64,000 bases of DNA from Cyanobacteria bacterium SIG28 (GCA_015152525.1 SUTU01000001.1:101240-165239); one strand, 5' to 3'; counted from the stretch's first letter, positions 31,179-42,050 are shown. Translations and numbers: made by a program. The notes: generated by a model from the sequence alone, not told the origin.

Positions 31179-32243
31179 ATGGAAATTATAGAAAAAATAT
31201 TTAAAGATAAGTTCGCAAAAATTGCATTTATTGTATTAGCAGTACTGTATTTACTTATTCTTTTTGCCGATTTTATTGCACCTTACACAAATACATACTC
31301 AAATAGAAATATGTCTTACGCACCGCCTTCGCAAGTTTATACAATTGACGAAAACGGAAAATTTTCTCGTCCTTACACTTATAATTTAATAAGAGAATAT
31401 GAACCTGCTTTAATGCAAACAATTTACAAGCAAGACAGAAGTCAAAAATATTATATTAAACTTTTTGTTAAAGGCGAAAAATATAAATTTTTAGGGTTAA
31501 TACCGTCTGACAGGCATTTGTTTGGTGTTGATAATGGGTGTGAACTTCATTTATTAGGCACTGACATAAACGGTCGAGATGTGTTCTCTAGGTTGCTGTT
31601 TGGCGGTAGAATTTCAATGACAATCGGATTTTTATCCCTATTTATTGTTTTTCCTATAGGATTGCTTTATGGTGGAATATCAGGATACTTCGGCGGAATT
31701 GTTGATATTTTAATGATGAGATTTGCAGAAGCTGTTATGGCAATTCCAAGTTTTTATTTATTAATAATTTTAGCAGCTATTTTGCCTTCGGGTATGACAA
31801 GTATCCAAAGATTTTGCTTGATAATTGTTATCCTTGCTCTAATTGGCTGGGCTGGGTTTGCAAGGGTAGTCAGGGGCATGGTTTTATCTATCAAAAAAGA
31901 GGATTTTATATCAGCTGAAAAAACAATGGGCGCTTCTAATTTAAGAATTATTTTAAAACACATATTACCTCAAACGACAAGCTATGTAATTATAGCAATG
32001 ACGCTTTCTGTTCCTTCATATATTCTTGCAGAATCAGGATTAAGTTTTTTAGGGTTAGGAATACAACAACCGGATGCAAGTTGGGGAAATATGTTAAAAG
32101 AAGCTCAAGAATTTACTAATATTTTATACAGACCGTGGTTATTAACCCCAGGAATACTGATTTTTATTGCGGTTTTATCTTTTAACCTTTTAGGTGATGC
32201 TATAAGGGATTTCCTTGACCCTAAAAGCCAAACCAGAAATTAA
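31179..32243 (+). CDS. ABC peptide transporter permease (DppC/OppC family)
   Basis: LLGTDINGRDVFSRLLFGGRISMTIGF, AGFARVVRGMVLSIKKEDFISAEKTMGASNLRIILKHILPQ and LGDAIRDFLDPK. Confidence 0.93.
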   Translation: MEIIEKIFKDKFAKIAFIVLAVLYLLILFADFIAPYTNTYSNRNMSYAPPSQVYTIDENGKFSRPYTYNLIREYEPALMQTIYKQDRSQKYYIKLFVKGEKYKFLGLIPSDRHLFGVDNGCELHLLGTDINGRDVFSRLLFGGRISMTIGFLSLFIVFPIGLLYGGISGYFGGIVDILMMRFAEAVMAIPSFYLLIILAAILPSGMTSIQRFCLIIVILALIGWAGFARVVRGMVLSIKKEDFISAEKTMGASNLRIILKHILPQTTSYVIIAMTLSVPSYILAESGLSFLGLGIQQPDASWGNMLKEAQEFTNILYRPWLLTPGILIFIAVLSFNLLGDAIRDFLDPKSQTRN

Positions 32244-32255
32244 AATTTTCACAAT

Positions 32256-33452
32256 CTACATTTTAGAAGATATAAAATCTAAAATTTCTCTTGCACATTT
32301 TTCCCAGCTAAATTGATTTGAGCGCTCTAAACCTTTTTTTGAGCAACTTATTCTAAACTCAGAGTTGAAATACATTTTTTCATAAGCTTTCTGCATTTCA
32401 TCATCAGATTTTGGATCAATTAGAATTCCACAATCACCAATCACCTCAGGTAAAGATGATATTTTTGAAGTTATAACCGGACAACCGCACTGCATAGCTT
32501 CCAAAACAGGAAGTCCAAAACCTTCATACAGCGAAGGATAAATAAAACAAAGCGCATTTGAATAATAGTTTCGTAACTCTTCTTCAACGATATAACCAGT
32601 AACTACAATCTTTGATTTATCGTACAGACTTAAAACATTGTTTAATTCTGATTCGTATTTTTTCCAAATGCTACCGCCCAGTACAAGTTTTAAATCGTCA
32701 ATATTATTTTTATTTATAAATTCAAAAAAGTTTTTAATCGCAAATATTAAATTTTTTCTCTTACCTAAAGTACATAGTGAAAAAATATATTTTCCGTCTA
32801 TTGGTGATTTATCCTTAGAAGGATAGAAATTACCATTTGCAGCTAACAAAGTTGTTTTAATATTTTCTTCTTTAATAAACGGAAAGTATTTTAAAACATC
32901 TTTTCCGGTATTCTCGGAATTTGTTAAATAAAAGTTTTTATCATTAATTGTTTTATATATTTTGTAATGCCAATCTTTTGGGGTTTTTGGATAGCCGTTT
33001 TCAAGAATAGGAATAACGTCATGAACCATTCTAAAAATTTTTAATCCTGAAGCTTCAATTTCTTTTGATTCCGGTGAAAATGGTGAAAAATAAACCTCAA
33101 ACTGTTTTAATTGTTCGCAATTTTTTTTATTTATTTTGTAGAACCAAGAGTCATAAAAACGAATAAGTATAAGAATTGCGTATTTTAATCGTATAGGAAA
33201 ATTTCTTGATAAATAAATTAATTTACTTAATAAAAGATTAAATTTAGAATTTTCTTTTAATATTTCAAAATTTTCAAACTCTTTTATTTGTTTTAGAGAA
33301 TAATAGCGTTTAAAATCGCAGTACAAAGTAACATCTATTCCGAGATTTTGAAACTGTCTTAAAAGATTAAGAGCAACATAATATACGCCGGCTTTATGCC
33401 CCGAATTGTCGTTGTAATAAGATAATTCCGTTGCGTCAAATAGAAGTTTCAT
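32256..33452 (-). CDS. GT4-family glycosyltransferase
   Basis: YSNALCFIYPSLYEGFGLPVLEAMQCGCPVITSKISSLPEVIGDCGILIDP. Confidence 0.92.
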   Translation of the reverse strand: MKLLFDATELSYYNDNSGHKAGVYYVALNLLRQFQNLGIDVTLYCDFKRYYSLKQIKEFENFEILKENSKFNLLLSKLIYLSRNFPIRLKYAILILIRFYDSWFYKINKKNCEQLKQFEVYFSPFSPESKEIEASGLKIFRMVHDVIPILENGYPKTPKDWHYKIYKTINDKNFYLTNSENTGKDVLKYFPFIKEENIKTTLLAANGNFYPSKDKSPIDGKYIFSLCTLGKRKNLIFAIKNFFEFINKNNIDDLKLVLGGSIWKKYESELNNVLSLYDKSKIVVTGYIVEEELRNYYSNALCFIYPSLYEGFGLPVLEAMQCGCPVITSKISSLPEVIGDCGILIDPKSDDEMQKAYEKMYFNSEFRISCSKKGLERSNQFSWEKCAREILDFISSKM

Positions 33453-33582
33453 AGTGTTAATATAACATAAAATTATATATATTACTTATTTTTATGCTAA
33501 AATTGGAAATGAGCTATGTGTTTTTTAGATTTTACTAAATTTTATCATATAGCATTGATTTTGAATAAATGGGGAGTATAAT

Positions 33583-34752
33583 GTGAAGCTTTTTTCAAAA
33601 CAAATTATTGGCAATAAAACATTATTTAAATTTTTATCATTTGTTTATTCTAAAAAAATAATAAATAAAAGAACAACTCGTTATTTAAAATTTTATTTTT
33701 TTAATATAATAAAAACTTTTAGAGATTTTAAAACTTACAAATATGAAATTACTCACTATTTTTACTTATGCAATATTTTAGTTTTAAAAAAATTTGAAGA
33801 CGGAGAATTTATATATTATTACCTCTTTAATAGATTAATAAAAAAAATCAGTATAGAAAAGTATTTAAAAAAGCGTTTTTTTAGGTGTATTGGAGATAAT
33901 TATGACTATGCTTATATTTTAAATGCTAATAGTGGTGAAATATATTTATTTTTAACATATTTATTAGATGCATTAATAAAAAAAGATAATGCAAAAAAGC
34001 CGATATTAATTGCAACAAAAAAATATCATGTAGACTTGATAAAAATGATTTGTCCTGAAATTCCATACATTTTAACATCAAGGTTTTACACTAATATAAA
34101 AAAGGAACATTTTGAAATCAATAATACAAAATTTCAAGTTATATTTACCAATAAACATTTTGATAGTGTTGAAAATTTAATAATTAACGAACCTTTAGGC
34201 ACAGCACATTACTTTGAAGAAATGCAAAAAACTTTAAATATAAATCCAAAAGGTTTGTTTAAGAAACCAACAAAAAATATAATAGAAGCTCAAGAGTCAT
34301 TACTGAAAAAAGTTAAGAGTATTGGTTTAGATTTGAATAATTTTGTCATAATAATACCTGAAGCAAATTCTTGCAGATTATTAAAGAATGAATTTTGGCG
34401 AAATTTAATTGTAAATTTAAAAAAACAAGGTTATGATATTTTTATAAACATTGCTTTAGACAAATTTTCTTTAGATGATGTAGAATATAAAACTTGTTAT
34501 TTAACGTATGCAGAAATGTTTTCATTAGCTTGTTATTCAAAAAAAATATATTCTTTGCGTAGTGGATTAACCGAATGCCTTTTAGATGCAAATGTGCCAA
34601 TGGAAGTTTACTATACGCCATTTAGAAAATTCATTGCTCCAAAACGAATTCACTCTGGATTTACAATTTTAAAAATTCCTAATGTTAATAAATCATTAAT
34701 CGAGGAGAAAATAATAGATGACATTAGTATCTGTAATAATACCTGTTTATAA
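33583..34752 (+). CDS. Hypothetical protein, possibly glycosyltransferase-related
   Basis: 389 aa ORF; C-terminal ACYSKKIYSLRSGLTECLLDANVPMEVYYTPF; precedes and overlaps a GT2 gene. Confidence 0.5.
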   Translation: MKLFSKQIIGNKTLFKFLSFVYSKKIINKRTTRYLKFYFFNIIKTFRDFKTYKYEITHYFYLCNILVLKKFEDGEFIYYYLFNRLIKKISIEKYLKKRFFRCIGDNYDYAYILNANSGEIYLFLTYLLDALIKKDNAKKPILIATKKYHVDLIKMICPEIPYILTSRFYTNIKKEHFEINNTKFQVIFTNKHFDSVENLIINEPLGTAHYFEEMQKTLNINPKGLFKKPTKNIIEAQESLLKKVKSIGLDLNNFVIIIPEANSCRLLKNEFWRNLIVNLKKQGYDIFINIALDKFSLDDVEYKTCYLTYAEMFSLACYSKKIYSLRSGLTECLLDANVPMEVYYTPFRKFIAPKRIHSGFTILKIPNVNKSLIEEKIIDDISICNNTCL

Positions 34753-35674
34753 TACAGAAAATTATATTGAAAGATGTTTAAACAGTGTTATAAATCAAAC
34801 CTTAAAAGATATTGAAATTATATGCGTTAATGACGGTTCTATAGACAAATCTCTAGAGATTTTAAACAAGATAAAATTAATTGAACCTCGAATTGTAATT
34901 ATAAATCTTGAAACTAATAGTGGGGTTTCGAATGCAAGAAATGTTGCAATAGCAAAAAGTAAATCGCCATACTTATTTTTTTTAGATAGCGATGATACTA
35001 TTGAACCAGAATGTTTAGAAATTTTGTATAACGATATCTTAAAAACTAATTCTGATATAACAATGGGGGCTTTTAATTATTATATCAATAATGAATACGA
35101 TTCTTCAAACACAACAATTGTTTGTGACTTTTTGTCAAATAAAAATTTAGACTCTAAAATTGTTTTAACAACAATTGGCGGAAAAATGTTCTCAAAAGAA
35201 ATCATTGCTAAAAATCAAATAGAATTTAATACAAATTTAACAACTTACGAAGATTTGATTTTTACATTTGAATGTATTACATATAATGCAAGTATTTCAG
35301 CAGTTCCAATTGGATTATATAATTATTATCTATTACGTAAAAATAGTGCTACCTATAATATGCCTAAACAAAATACTAAAAGAGAGGCTTTATTATATTT
35401 TATAAATTCCGGAATATTTAATAAATTAAATGATGATAATAAAATTACATTTCTGAATACTTATATGCTAAATTTAATACATTGGTATCATGTATATAAA
35501 ACTCCTGCTCAAAAAAAACAGATTCGCGAAATTTATAAATATATGAGAAAAAATATAGAAATAAGATTATTAAAACAATGTTCAACATATATTGGAATAA
35601 AAAATATTTCTAAAAATTTGTTAGAAAATATACTATCACTAAGGAGTTGGCAGAATTTATTAAGAAAGTTTTAA
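34718..35674 (+). CDS. GT2-family glycosyltransferase
   Basis: VSVIIPVYNTENYIERCLNSVINQTLKDIEIICVNDGSIDKS and YLFFLDSDDTI. Confidence 0.92.
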   Translation: MTLVSVIIPVYNTENYIERCLNSVINQTLKDIEIICVNDGSIDKSLEILNKIKLIEPRIVIINLETNSGVSNARNVAIAKSKSPYLFFLDSDDTIEPECLEILYNDILKTNSDITMGAFNYYINNEYDSSNTTIVCDFLSNKNLDSKIVLTTIGGKMFSKEIIAKNQIEFNTNLTTYEDLIFTFECITYNASISAVPIGLYNYYLLRKNSATYNMPKQNTKREALLYFINSGIFNKLNDDNKITFLNTYMLNLIHWYHVYKTPAQKKQIREIYKYMRKNIEIRLLKQCSTYIGIKNISKNLLENILSLRSWQNLLRKF

Positions 35675-35796
35675 GCTAACAAAAATTATTCTTTTAACAA
35701 ACTTAACTTAAAAAAGTATTTACAAGACAAATAGTATATACTCATTTTTTATGTTAATATAAATGTACAATTATACAAGTTAAGCGTGCTAAAATT

Positions 35797-36843
35797 ATGA
35801 AAATGGATATTAAGATAAGTGTCATTGTTCCGGTTTATAATGTACAAAAATATTTGAGACAATGTTTGGATAGTATTATAAATCAATCTTATAAAAATTT
35901 AGAAATTATATGTATTAATGACTGCTCAACCGATAATTCATTAAAAATATTAGAAGAGTACCAGAAAAAAGATAATAGAATAACTATTATTAATAACAGC
36001 GAAAACATTGGACTGGGGTTAACAAGAAATGTTGGTATAAAAGTTGCAACAGGCGAATACATACACTGCTTAGATTCTGACGATTATTTAGAACTAAATG
36101 CCTATGAAACAATGGTAGATAATTTAAAACAACATGGACCTGTTGACATGTTAAGATTTGAATATCTATGCATAAAAAATGATAATACTTCTGAAAGACA
36201 TAATGTTGTTCCTGATTTGTATTGCAATAAAGAAATAAATATATATAATACACCTGAAATATTGAAATATTGGCCGCCTGCAGCTTGGTTAAAATTATTA
36301 AATAGAGATTTTATATTAAAAAACAATTTATATTATAACAATTATAGGTGTTTTGAAGATGTAGAATATTTAATAAAATCTATTGTATGCGCTAATTCGA
36401 TATATTGTATACAAGATGTGTTAATAAACTACAGAGACGGTAGACCATCCAGTCTAATGTCAAAACGAACAAAATATCTAATAAATATTATTAAAGATTA
36501 TAGAACAACTTTGAATATAGCAAGAAAGTTGCCACCTGAAATTGGCGAAGCTCTAATACTGAACCTGGATTTCCATCTGATTAAAAATTCATACGATGCA
36601 CTTTGCAAATTTAACATATCATATAAACAAATAAAAAAAATATTTAAGTTTATAAATCCCAATATATTATATAGAACTGATAACTTTAAAATTATTAATA
36701 TTTATAACACCATTACTACAGAAAAGCCGTCAAGTACTTATTTTTACATAAAATTTTTTATAAAAAAGCTGTTCCCTACATATTTTGACTTATATATATA
36801 CTTAAAAGAGAAAATAAAAAAGCTCGTTTTAAACGCTTCTTAA
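35797..36843 (+). CDS. GT2-family glycosyltransferase
   Basis: ISVIVPVYNVQKYLRQCLDSIINQSYKNLEIICINDCSTDNS and YIHCLDSDDYLE. Confidence 0.92.
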   Translation: MKMDIKISVIVPVYNVQKYLRQCLDSIINQSYKNLEIICINDCSTDNSLKILEEYQKKDNRITIINNSENIGLGLTRNVGIKVATGEYIHCLDSDDYLELNAYETMVDNLKQHGPVDMLRFEYLCIKNDNTSERHNVVPDLYCNKEINIYNTPEILKYWPPAAWLKLLNRDFILKNNLYYNNYRCFEDVEYLIKSIVCANSIYCIQDVLINYRDGRPSSLMSKRTKYLINIIKDYRTTLNIARKLPPEIGEALILNLDFHLIKNSYDALCKFNISYKQIKKIFKFINPNILYRTDNFKIINIYNTITTEKPSSTYFYIKFFIKKLFPTYFDLYIYLKEKIKKLVLNAS

Positions 36844-36996
36844 AATAACATAATTTTAGCAACCAATATAATTACAAACAAAGCTTTAAAATAAGCTAAC
36901 AAGTTTTTTATTCATACTCTACCATTCCCCAATTAATCAATGGAAAACTTTTATTTAGCCATATATTATATAACGGTTAAAGTAAAGGAGATTATT

Positions 36997-37233
36997 ATGA
37001 AAAATTTTGTTATTAAATTCGGAAGTTTTATTGTCGATATCATGGCTATTTTAACCCTCATAGGACTTGTTATCTCAACTGTTATGATGATATCTTCACA
37101 AGGACTTTGGGCAGGCTTAGGTGTGTTATGGGCGGGACTTGTCAGCTTTATCTTTGTATTCTTCCTAATTTATCTTGTTATGTCAATAAATGACAAGTTA
37201 TCAAGTTCAGAAAACTACAATAACAGATACTAG
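36997..37233 (+). CDS. Small two-TM membrane protein
   Basis: MKNFVIKFGSFIVDIMAILTLIGLVISTVMMISSQGLWAGLGVLWAGLVSFIFVFFLIYLVMSIND; RBS taaaggag supports this Met over 36940. Confidence 0.6.
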   Translation: MKNFVIKFGSFIVDIMAILTLIGLVISTVMMISSQGLWAGLGVLWAGLVSFIFVFFLIYLVMSINDKLSSSENYNNRY

Positions 37234-37262
37234 AAAAAGGGATGTATTAACATCCCTTTTTC
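37232..37262 (+). terminator. Intrinsic terminator
   Basis: agaaaaagggatgt-attaa-catccctttttct hairpin/T tract. Confidence 0.75.
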
Positions 37263-37279
37263 TATATGTTTTGTTATGC

Positions 37280-37915
37280 GGACAAGCTGGTAGTTATAAG
37301 TCCAAGAAAACAACGTCATTCTCGCACTTCGTGCGAGAATCCAGCTAATTAAGACAAATTTCGAGATTTTTCAATTGGCTGGATCTCCGACCTTTTTTCG
37401 TCAAGCGGACAAGCTGGTTGGTTAAAACTACAAGCCAAATCTGCCCCCACCGAAGATGACAGTTTTTAATTTATTTATTCAATAGGCTGGATCCCCAAAC
37501 CTAACGGTTTGAGGATGACCGACCAGCTGGATCTCCGACCTTTTTTCGTCAAGCGGACAAGCTGGTCGGGTAAAACTACAAGCCCAATCTGCCCCCACCG
37601 AAGATGACGGCAAACCGGTAGGTGCCACCAACCAGTCCTTACATTTACCCCCGAAGATGACAGTTTTTAATTTATTTATTCAATAGGCTGGATCCCCAAA
37701 CCTAACGGTTTGAGGATGACCGACCAGCTGGTTCTCCGACCTTTTTTCGTCAAGCGGACAAGTTGGTCGGGTAAAACTACAAGCCCAATCTGCCCCCACC
37801 GAAGATGACGGCGAACCGGTAGGCAACACCAACAAACCCCAATACATTTACCCCCGAAGATGACCGATAAGCCGGTAGTTTGACTGACCAACTAAAACAC
37901 CTTTACCCCCGAAAA
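37280..37915. repeat. Complex intergenic repeat cluster: imperfect long repeats with embedded GTCAT...ATCCAGC palindromes
   Basis: Copies beginning gctgg(a/t)tctccgaccttttttcgtcaagcggacaag at about 37378, 37526 and 37727; gctggatccccaaacctaacggtttgaggatgaccgaccagctgg twice; gtcattctcgcacttcgtgcgagaatccagc at 37315-37345. Confidence 0.85.
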
Positions 37916-37935
37916 TTACATAAATAATATAAAAC

Positions 37936-38670
37936 CTATGCTTCAACCATGGATTTGAATTTCTCAAAATCTTCCATTGTATCTATTCCAACCGGAACAT
38001 TAGCTACTGTTGAAACTTTTATTTTCATACCATTTTGCAATGCTCTTAATTGTTCCAAGCTCTCTGCCATCTCATAAGTTGTTTGAGATAATTGAGTCAT
38101 TTTAAACAAGGCTTCACGTTTAAAACCGTAGATACCCAAATGTCCATAAAACTTCGTTTTACCAATATTGCGTTCAAAAGGAATTTTTGAGCGTGAAAAA
38201 TACATTGCATAACTATTAACATCAAAAACACATTTGACAAGATTAGGGTTTTCAACTTCATCAACATCATTAATCTCTCTGACCAATGTTGATATATCAG
38301 CTTTCTCATCATTCTTAACACCTTTTATAACAAGTTCAATATTTGCTTGTTCAATAAGTGGCTCATCACCTTGCAAATTAATAATATAACCAATTTCAGG
38401 GTGTCTGTGTGCAACTTCCGCAATTCTATCACTTCCGCTTTTATGTTCAGTTGATGTCATTTCCACTTCTGCACCAAACTCCTTACAAGCATTATAAATT
38501 CTGTCATCGTCAGTAGCTACAATTACTCTGTCTACAAGCGGGCAAGCTTTAGCTTTTTCCCACACCCATTGAATTATAGGTTTATTACATGCTTTTAGTA
38601 ACGGCTTTCCTTCTAATCTTGAAGAACCATAACGAGCAGGTATGATTATTGCGGTTTGATTATTTTCCAT
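37936..38670 (-). CDS. kdsB: 3-deoxy-manno-octulosonate cytidylyltransferase
   Basis: TAIIIPARYGSSRLEGKPLLKACNKPIIQWVWEKA and GYIINLQGDEPLIE. Confidence 0.96.
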   Translation of the reverse strand: MENNQTAIIIPARYGSSRLEGKPLLKACNKPIIQWVWEKAKACPLVDRVIVATDDDRIYNACKEFGAEVEMTSTEHKSGSDRIAEVAHRHPEIGYIINLQGDEPLIEQANIELVIKGVKNDEKADISTLVREINDVDEVENPNLVKCVFDVNSYAMYFSRSKIPFERNIGKTKFYGHLGIYGFKREALFKMTQLSQTTYEMAESLEQLRALQNGMKIKVSTVANVPVGIDTMEDFEKFKSMVEA

Positions 38671-38695
38671 AAATTATTGACTCCTATCCTAAATC

Positions 38696-39562
38696 TTACT
38701 TAGTTGCATTTATAAATACAGCATTAGATTTTAAACTTATCTCACGTCCGGTCAAATAATTTTGAACATCGGACATAAATTTATTCACAGTTTTTTCATC
38801 AAAATACTTAAGATATCTTTCTTTTGTCGTTGGTTGTCCCGGTGCTGGCGGATTATTAAACCATTCGTTAACCATTCCTCGTTGTACTACATACTTGGAT
38901 GCGACCTCTTGAACATTAACTTCCGGAATATTAAATCCTGCAATCTCAAGATTTGTTCTCAATGTATCTTCATCAAAATTACACAATGAGTCAAATTCAT
39001 TTTCCATTATTTCATTTTCTACTCTTTTAAAATCTTCATAATTCTGAATATATCTTGAATCCAGAATTTGCCAATATCTTGTGTTTGAACGTATTATCGG
39101 TTCAAAAGCACAAAATTTTCCACCGGGTTTTAAAATCCTATATATCTCACTTATTGCCGGTTGTTTGTTTACAATATGAACCAATACTGAGCGCATTAAC
39201 GCTTTGTGCACCGTGCTTGCAGGGAGAGCAATATGTTCACATGGACAAAGTAACATTTCATAACCCGTTGTTATATTTAGTTCCGCTAAAATCTTTTTAC
39301 AATCCTCTAAACAATCCTCAAACTTATCAGAAAATATAACACGACCTTGACACTGTTGTATTTCAAGAGCTTTAAAAGCCAGCAAGCCTGTACCGGTTCC
39401 TATATCCAAAACAACGTCATAAGGTTTAATATCTGCATACACTAAAAGCAAATCTCTAACAGCTTCCAACCATTTAGTAGTTTGCTCAACCATCTCCGGC
39501 GTTTGACCAGCAAAACGATTTTGTTTAAGCCATTGTGTCCAATTCTTACAAATCTCTGTCAT
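38696..39562 (-). CDS. Class I SAM-dependent methyltransferase
   Basis: VVLDIGTGTGLLAFKALE and IYRILKPGGKFCAFEPI; RBS aggagaga precedes the internal Met at 39562. Confidence 0.8.
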   Translation of the reverse strand: MTEICKNWTQWLKQNRFAGQTPEMVEQTTKWLEAVRDLLLVYADIKPYDVVLDIGTGTGLLAFKALEIQQCQGRVIFSDKFEDCLEDCKKILAELNITTGYEMLLCPCEHIALPASTVHKALMRSVLVHIVNKQPAISEIYRILKPGGKFCAFEPIIRSNTRYWQILDSRYIQNYEDFKRVENEIMENEFDSLCNFDEDTLRTNLEIAGFNIPEVNVQEVASKYVVQRGMVNEWFNNPPAPGQPTTKERYLKYFDEKTVNKFMSDVQNYLTGREISLKSNAVFINATK

Positions 39563-39606
39563 ACTCTCTCCTAATATTGGGATTACAGGAATATTATACA
39601 ACAGTT

Positions 39607-40008
39607 TTATTTTATATAGAAGTCATTCAACGATAATGGATGTTGCAAATCATCTATTGAAAAGACTTGCATCACATACCTTCCTGCAGAATGTAAGGTA
39701 AAATAATCCGAATGATAATATCGCTCATCTTTCATTAATCTAAAATCTTTAGTTCGAACAACTTCATTACCACCCCAAGGCGCTTTATCAGTCATTTTAA
39801 AAATTTGTACACGAATATATTTATTTTCCATTCGCCTTGGCGCTATAAACAAGTAATAAACTCGCTGACCTACAGAAAAAACTTTTGCATCACTCAAAGC
39901 GTTTTCTTTTGTTATCGGCTGAGTATTGAATAAAATAATACCACGTTCATAAGTACAACCAACAAGCAAAAACAAAAAAGTTAATGAAATTAAAAACAGT
40001 TTTTTCAT
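39607..40008 (-). CDS. Putative lipoprotein
   Basis: N-terminal MKKLFLISLTFLFLLVGCTYERG lipobox. Confidence 0.7.
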   Translation of the reverse strand: MKKLFLISLTFLFLLVGCTYERGIILFNTQPITKENALSDAKVFSVGQRVYYLFIAPRRMENKYIRVQIFKMTDKAPWGGNEVVRTKDFRLMKDERYYHSDYFTLHSAGRYVMQVFSIDDLQHPLSLNDFYIK

Positions 40009-42050
40009 TAATCTTGAATTGCTCCTTCAAGTTGTTTTATTTTTTCATTTACAATATCAAGCATTTTTTTGTCAGTTTCTATTCCTACATAAAGATAATA
40101 ATATTCTAAAGCTTTTTCCGGCATGTTTTTTAGTTCATAAGACAACGCCAGAGAATAGTATGCATAAGGATATTCAGGTGAAAGCTCTATAACTTTTTCA
40201 AAACACTTAATGCCTTCATCGTATTTCTTCTCTGTAGCATATACCAAACCCTTATTAAAATAAGCATCAGAGCTATTGGGTTCAAGAATTATAATTTTGT
40301 CATAGAAGCTTATTGCTTTAGCATTATTGCCCAATAATTTGTAAATATTAGCAATTTTCATCATTGTAACTTTATCACTAGGGTTAAGAACCACAGCTTT
40401 TGTATAAAAATCAACAGCTTCTTTATAATTTTCCTTCTTATATTGCTCATCACCCTGCTGAATTAAAGACTCAAAAGGCGAAATCGGATCTTCCATTACA
40501 ACAGGTGTTATTATTGCCACCGGTGTTTCTGATGTTTCTTGAGGCTTAGCAACCTCTTGTTTATCGCTATCCAAATCTTGAGGTAGTAATTTATTAAGTT
40601 CTGCCAAATACTCTGCATTAGTTGGCGCTAAAAGAACAGCTTTCTTTAAATTTTCTATAGCAACATCCGTACAACCCAATTTAGCATTAGCTTTGGCATA
40701 CCCAAAATATGCAGTCGCCTCTTTATCATTCAAATTTATAGCGTCTTCAAAATAAAGAACCGCTTGTCCATAATCCTCTTTATCGTATAAATCATAACCG
40801 TAAGCTATTGATGCCGCGCATAAATTTTCTTTTATACGTTCATTAGATTGGTTTGATAATATCTCTTTATAAAGTTCTATAGCTGCTACATAATTATTCA
40901 TTGCATGAAGCGCCAAAGCTTTGTTTGCCATAAGCTCCGGATTTACAGGTTCATATTTTAATGCCATATTATAATATTTTAAAGCATTCTTATAATCTTG
41001 TTTTTTATGATAACAATAAGCTAACTCCTTCTGAGTTTCGATATTTGAAGGATCTTTAGAATAAGATTTTTCAAAATTCAGCAATGCTAGTTCTGTATTA
41101 TCCAACTTTTTATAAACCAAACCTAAATTTCTATATGCATTGGCATCCTCAGGAAAAGCTAAAATATAATTTTTATAAACTTCTATAGCTTCTTCACTCT
41201 TACCCATATTTCCGAGCAAATTTGCATAATCAAACCTTAAACCCGCTAATTCAGGATTTAATTCAAACGTTTTCTTAAAATATTCTAAAGCTTTTTCATT
41301 TTCACCCAAATTTTGATATGAAAGAGCCAGTTTTGCCATTATATGCTCACTTTTATCATTATTAGCCAAAGCTCTTTGCAACATTTCAACCGCTGCTTGA
41401 TACTGTTTTGTCTCAAATAAAGCTATACCGTATTTTTCATAATCCGTAAAAGCTGAAGGAAATTTCTTGTAAATACCCGCATAAATCTCACAGGCTTTTT
41501 CCGGCTGTTTAGACAAACTATACACATTCGCAAGGTTTTCACTTGCTTCCAAGTGATCCGGATAAGCACTTAAAAAGGCATTATAAAATTCGATTGCACT
41601 TTTATAATTCTTTCTGAAATATTCAACATTAGCAATATTTAGGTAATTATATTTGTACTCAGGGTATATTTCTTGAGCATGCTTAAAGGCATAGAAAGCA
41701 TTTTCATAATCACCGATGTTTTGAAGAATATTTCCCATGCTAATATAAATAAATGCATCATTTGGTCTTAATTTTAGCGCTTTTTTATATGCAGACAACG
41801 CTTCTTTGAAATGACCTATATCAGAATATAAACCTGCAATTTTGGTATACAACATAGCATCATCGCCGTTTATGCTTAAAGCTTGCTGAATAATTCTAAT
41901 TGCTGAGTTATAATCATTTTTATATTCATATGAGCAAGCTTGTTGATAAAGCGCATGGGCTTCTTTAGTCATACGAGCTTCTGCAGTTTGAAACATTGCC
42001 ATAACTGCTGATAGAATTATTAACGATACATATGTTTTTTTTCTATACAT
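40008..42050 (-). CDS. TPR-repeat protein with N-terminal signal sequence
   Basis: Tandem TPRs, e.g. GHFKEALSAYKKALKLRPNDAFIYISMGNILQNIGDYENAFYAFKHA. Confidence 0.9.
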   Translation of the reverse strand: MYRKKTYVSLIILSAVMAMFQTAEARMTKEAHALYQQACSYEYKNDYNSAIRIIQQALSINGDDAMLYTKIAGLYSDIGHFKEALSAYKKALKLRPNDAFIYISMGNILQNIGDYENAFYAFKHAQEIYPEYKYNYLNIANVEYFRKNYKSAIEFYNAFLSAYPDHLEASENLANVYSLSKQPEKACEIYAGIYKKFPSAFTDYEKYGIALFETKQYQAAVEMLQRALANNDKSEHIMAKLALSYQNLGENEKALEYFKKTFELNPELAGLRFDYANLLGNMGKSEEAIEVYKNYILAFPEDANAYRNLGLVYKKLDNTELALLNFEKSYSKDPSNIETQKELAYCYHKKQDYKNALKYYNMALKYEPVNPELMANKALALHAMNNYVAAIELYKEILSNQSNERIKENLCAASIAYGYDLYDKEDYGQAVLYFEDAINLNDKEATAYFGYAKANAKLGCTDVAIENLKKAVLLAPTNAEYLAELNKLLPQDLDSDKQEVAKPQETSETPVAIITPVVMEDPISPFESLIQQGDEQYKKENYKEAVDFYTKAVVLNPSDKVTMMKIANIYKLLGNNAKAISFYDKIIILEPNSSDAYFNKGLVYATEKKYDEGIKCFEKVIELSPEYPYAYYSLALSYELKNMPEKALEYYYLYVGIETDKKMLDIVNEKIKQLEGAIQD

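Noticed and set aside
37676-37891. 71-aa reverse ORF inside the repeat cluster
   Set aside because: Lies entirely in the noncoding repeat block, no RBS, no recognisable domain.
37280-37915. CRISPR array
   Set aside because: Repeat units are long, imperfect and irregularly spaced (148 and 201 bp steps), with homologous rather than unique intervening sequence; no cas genes were recognised in the window.
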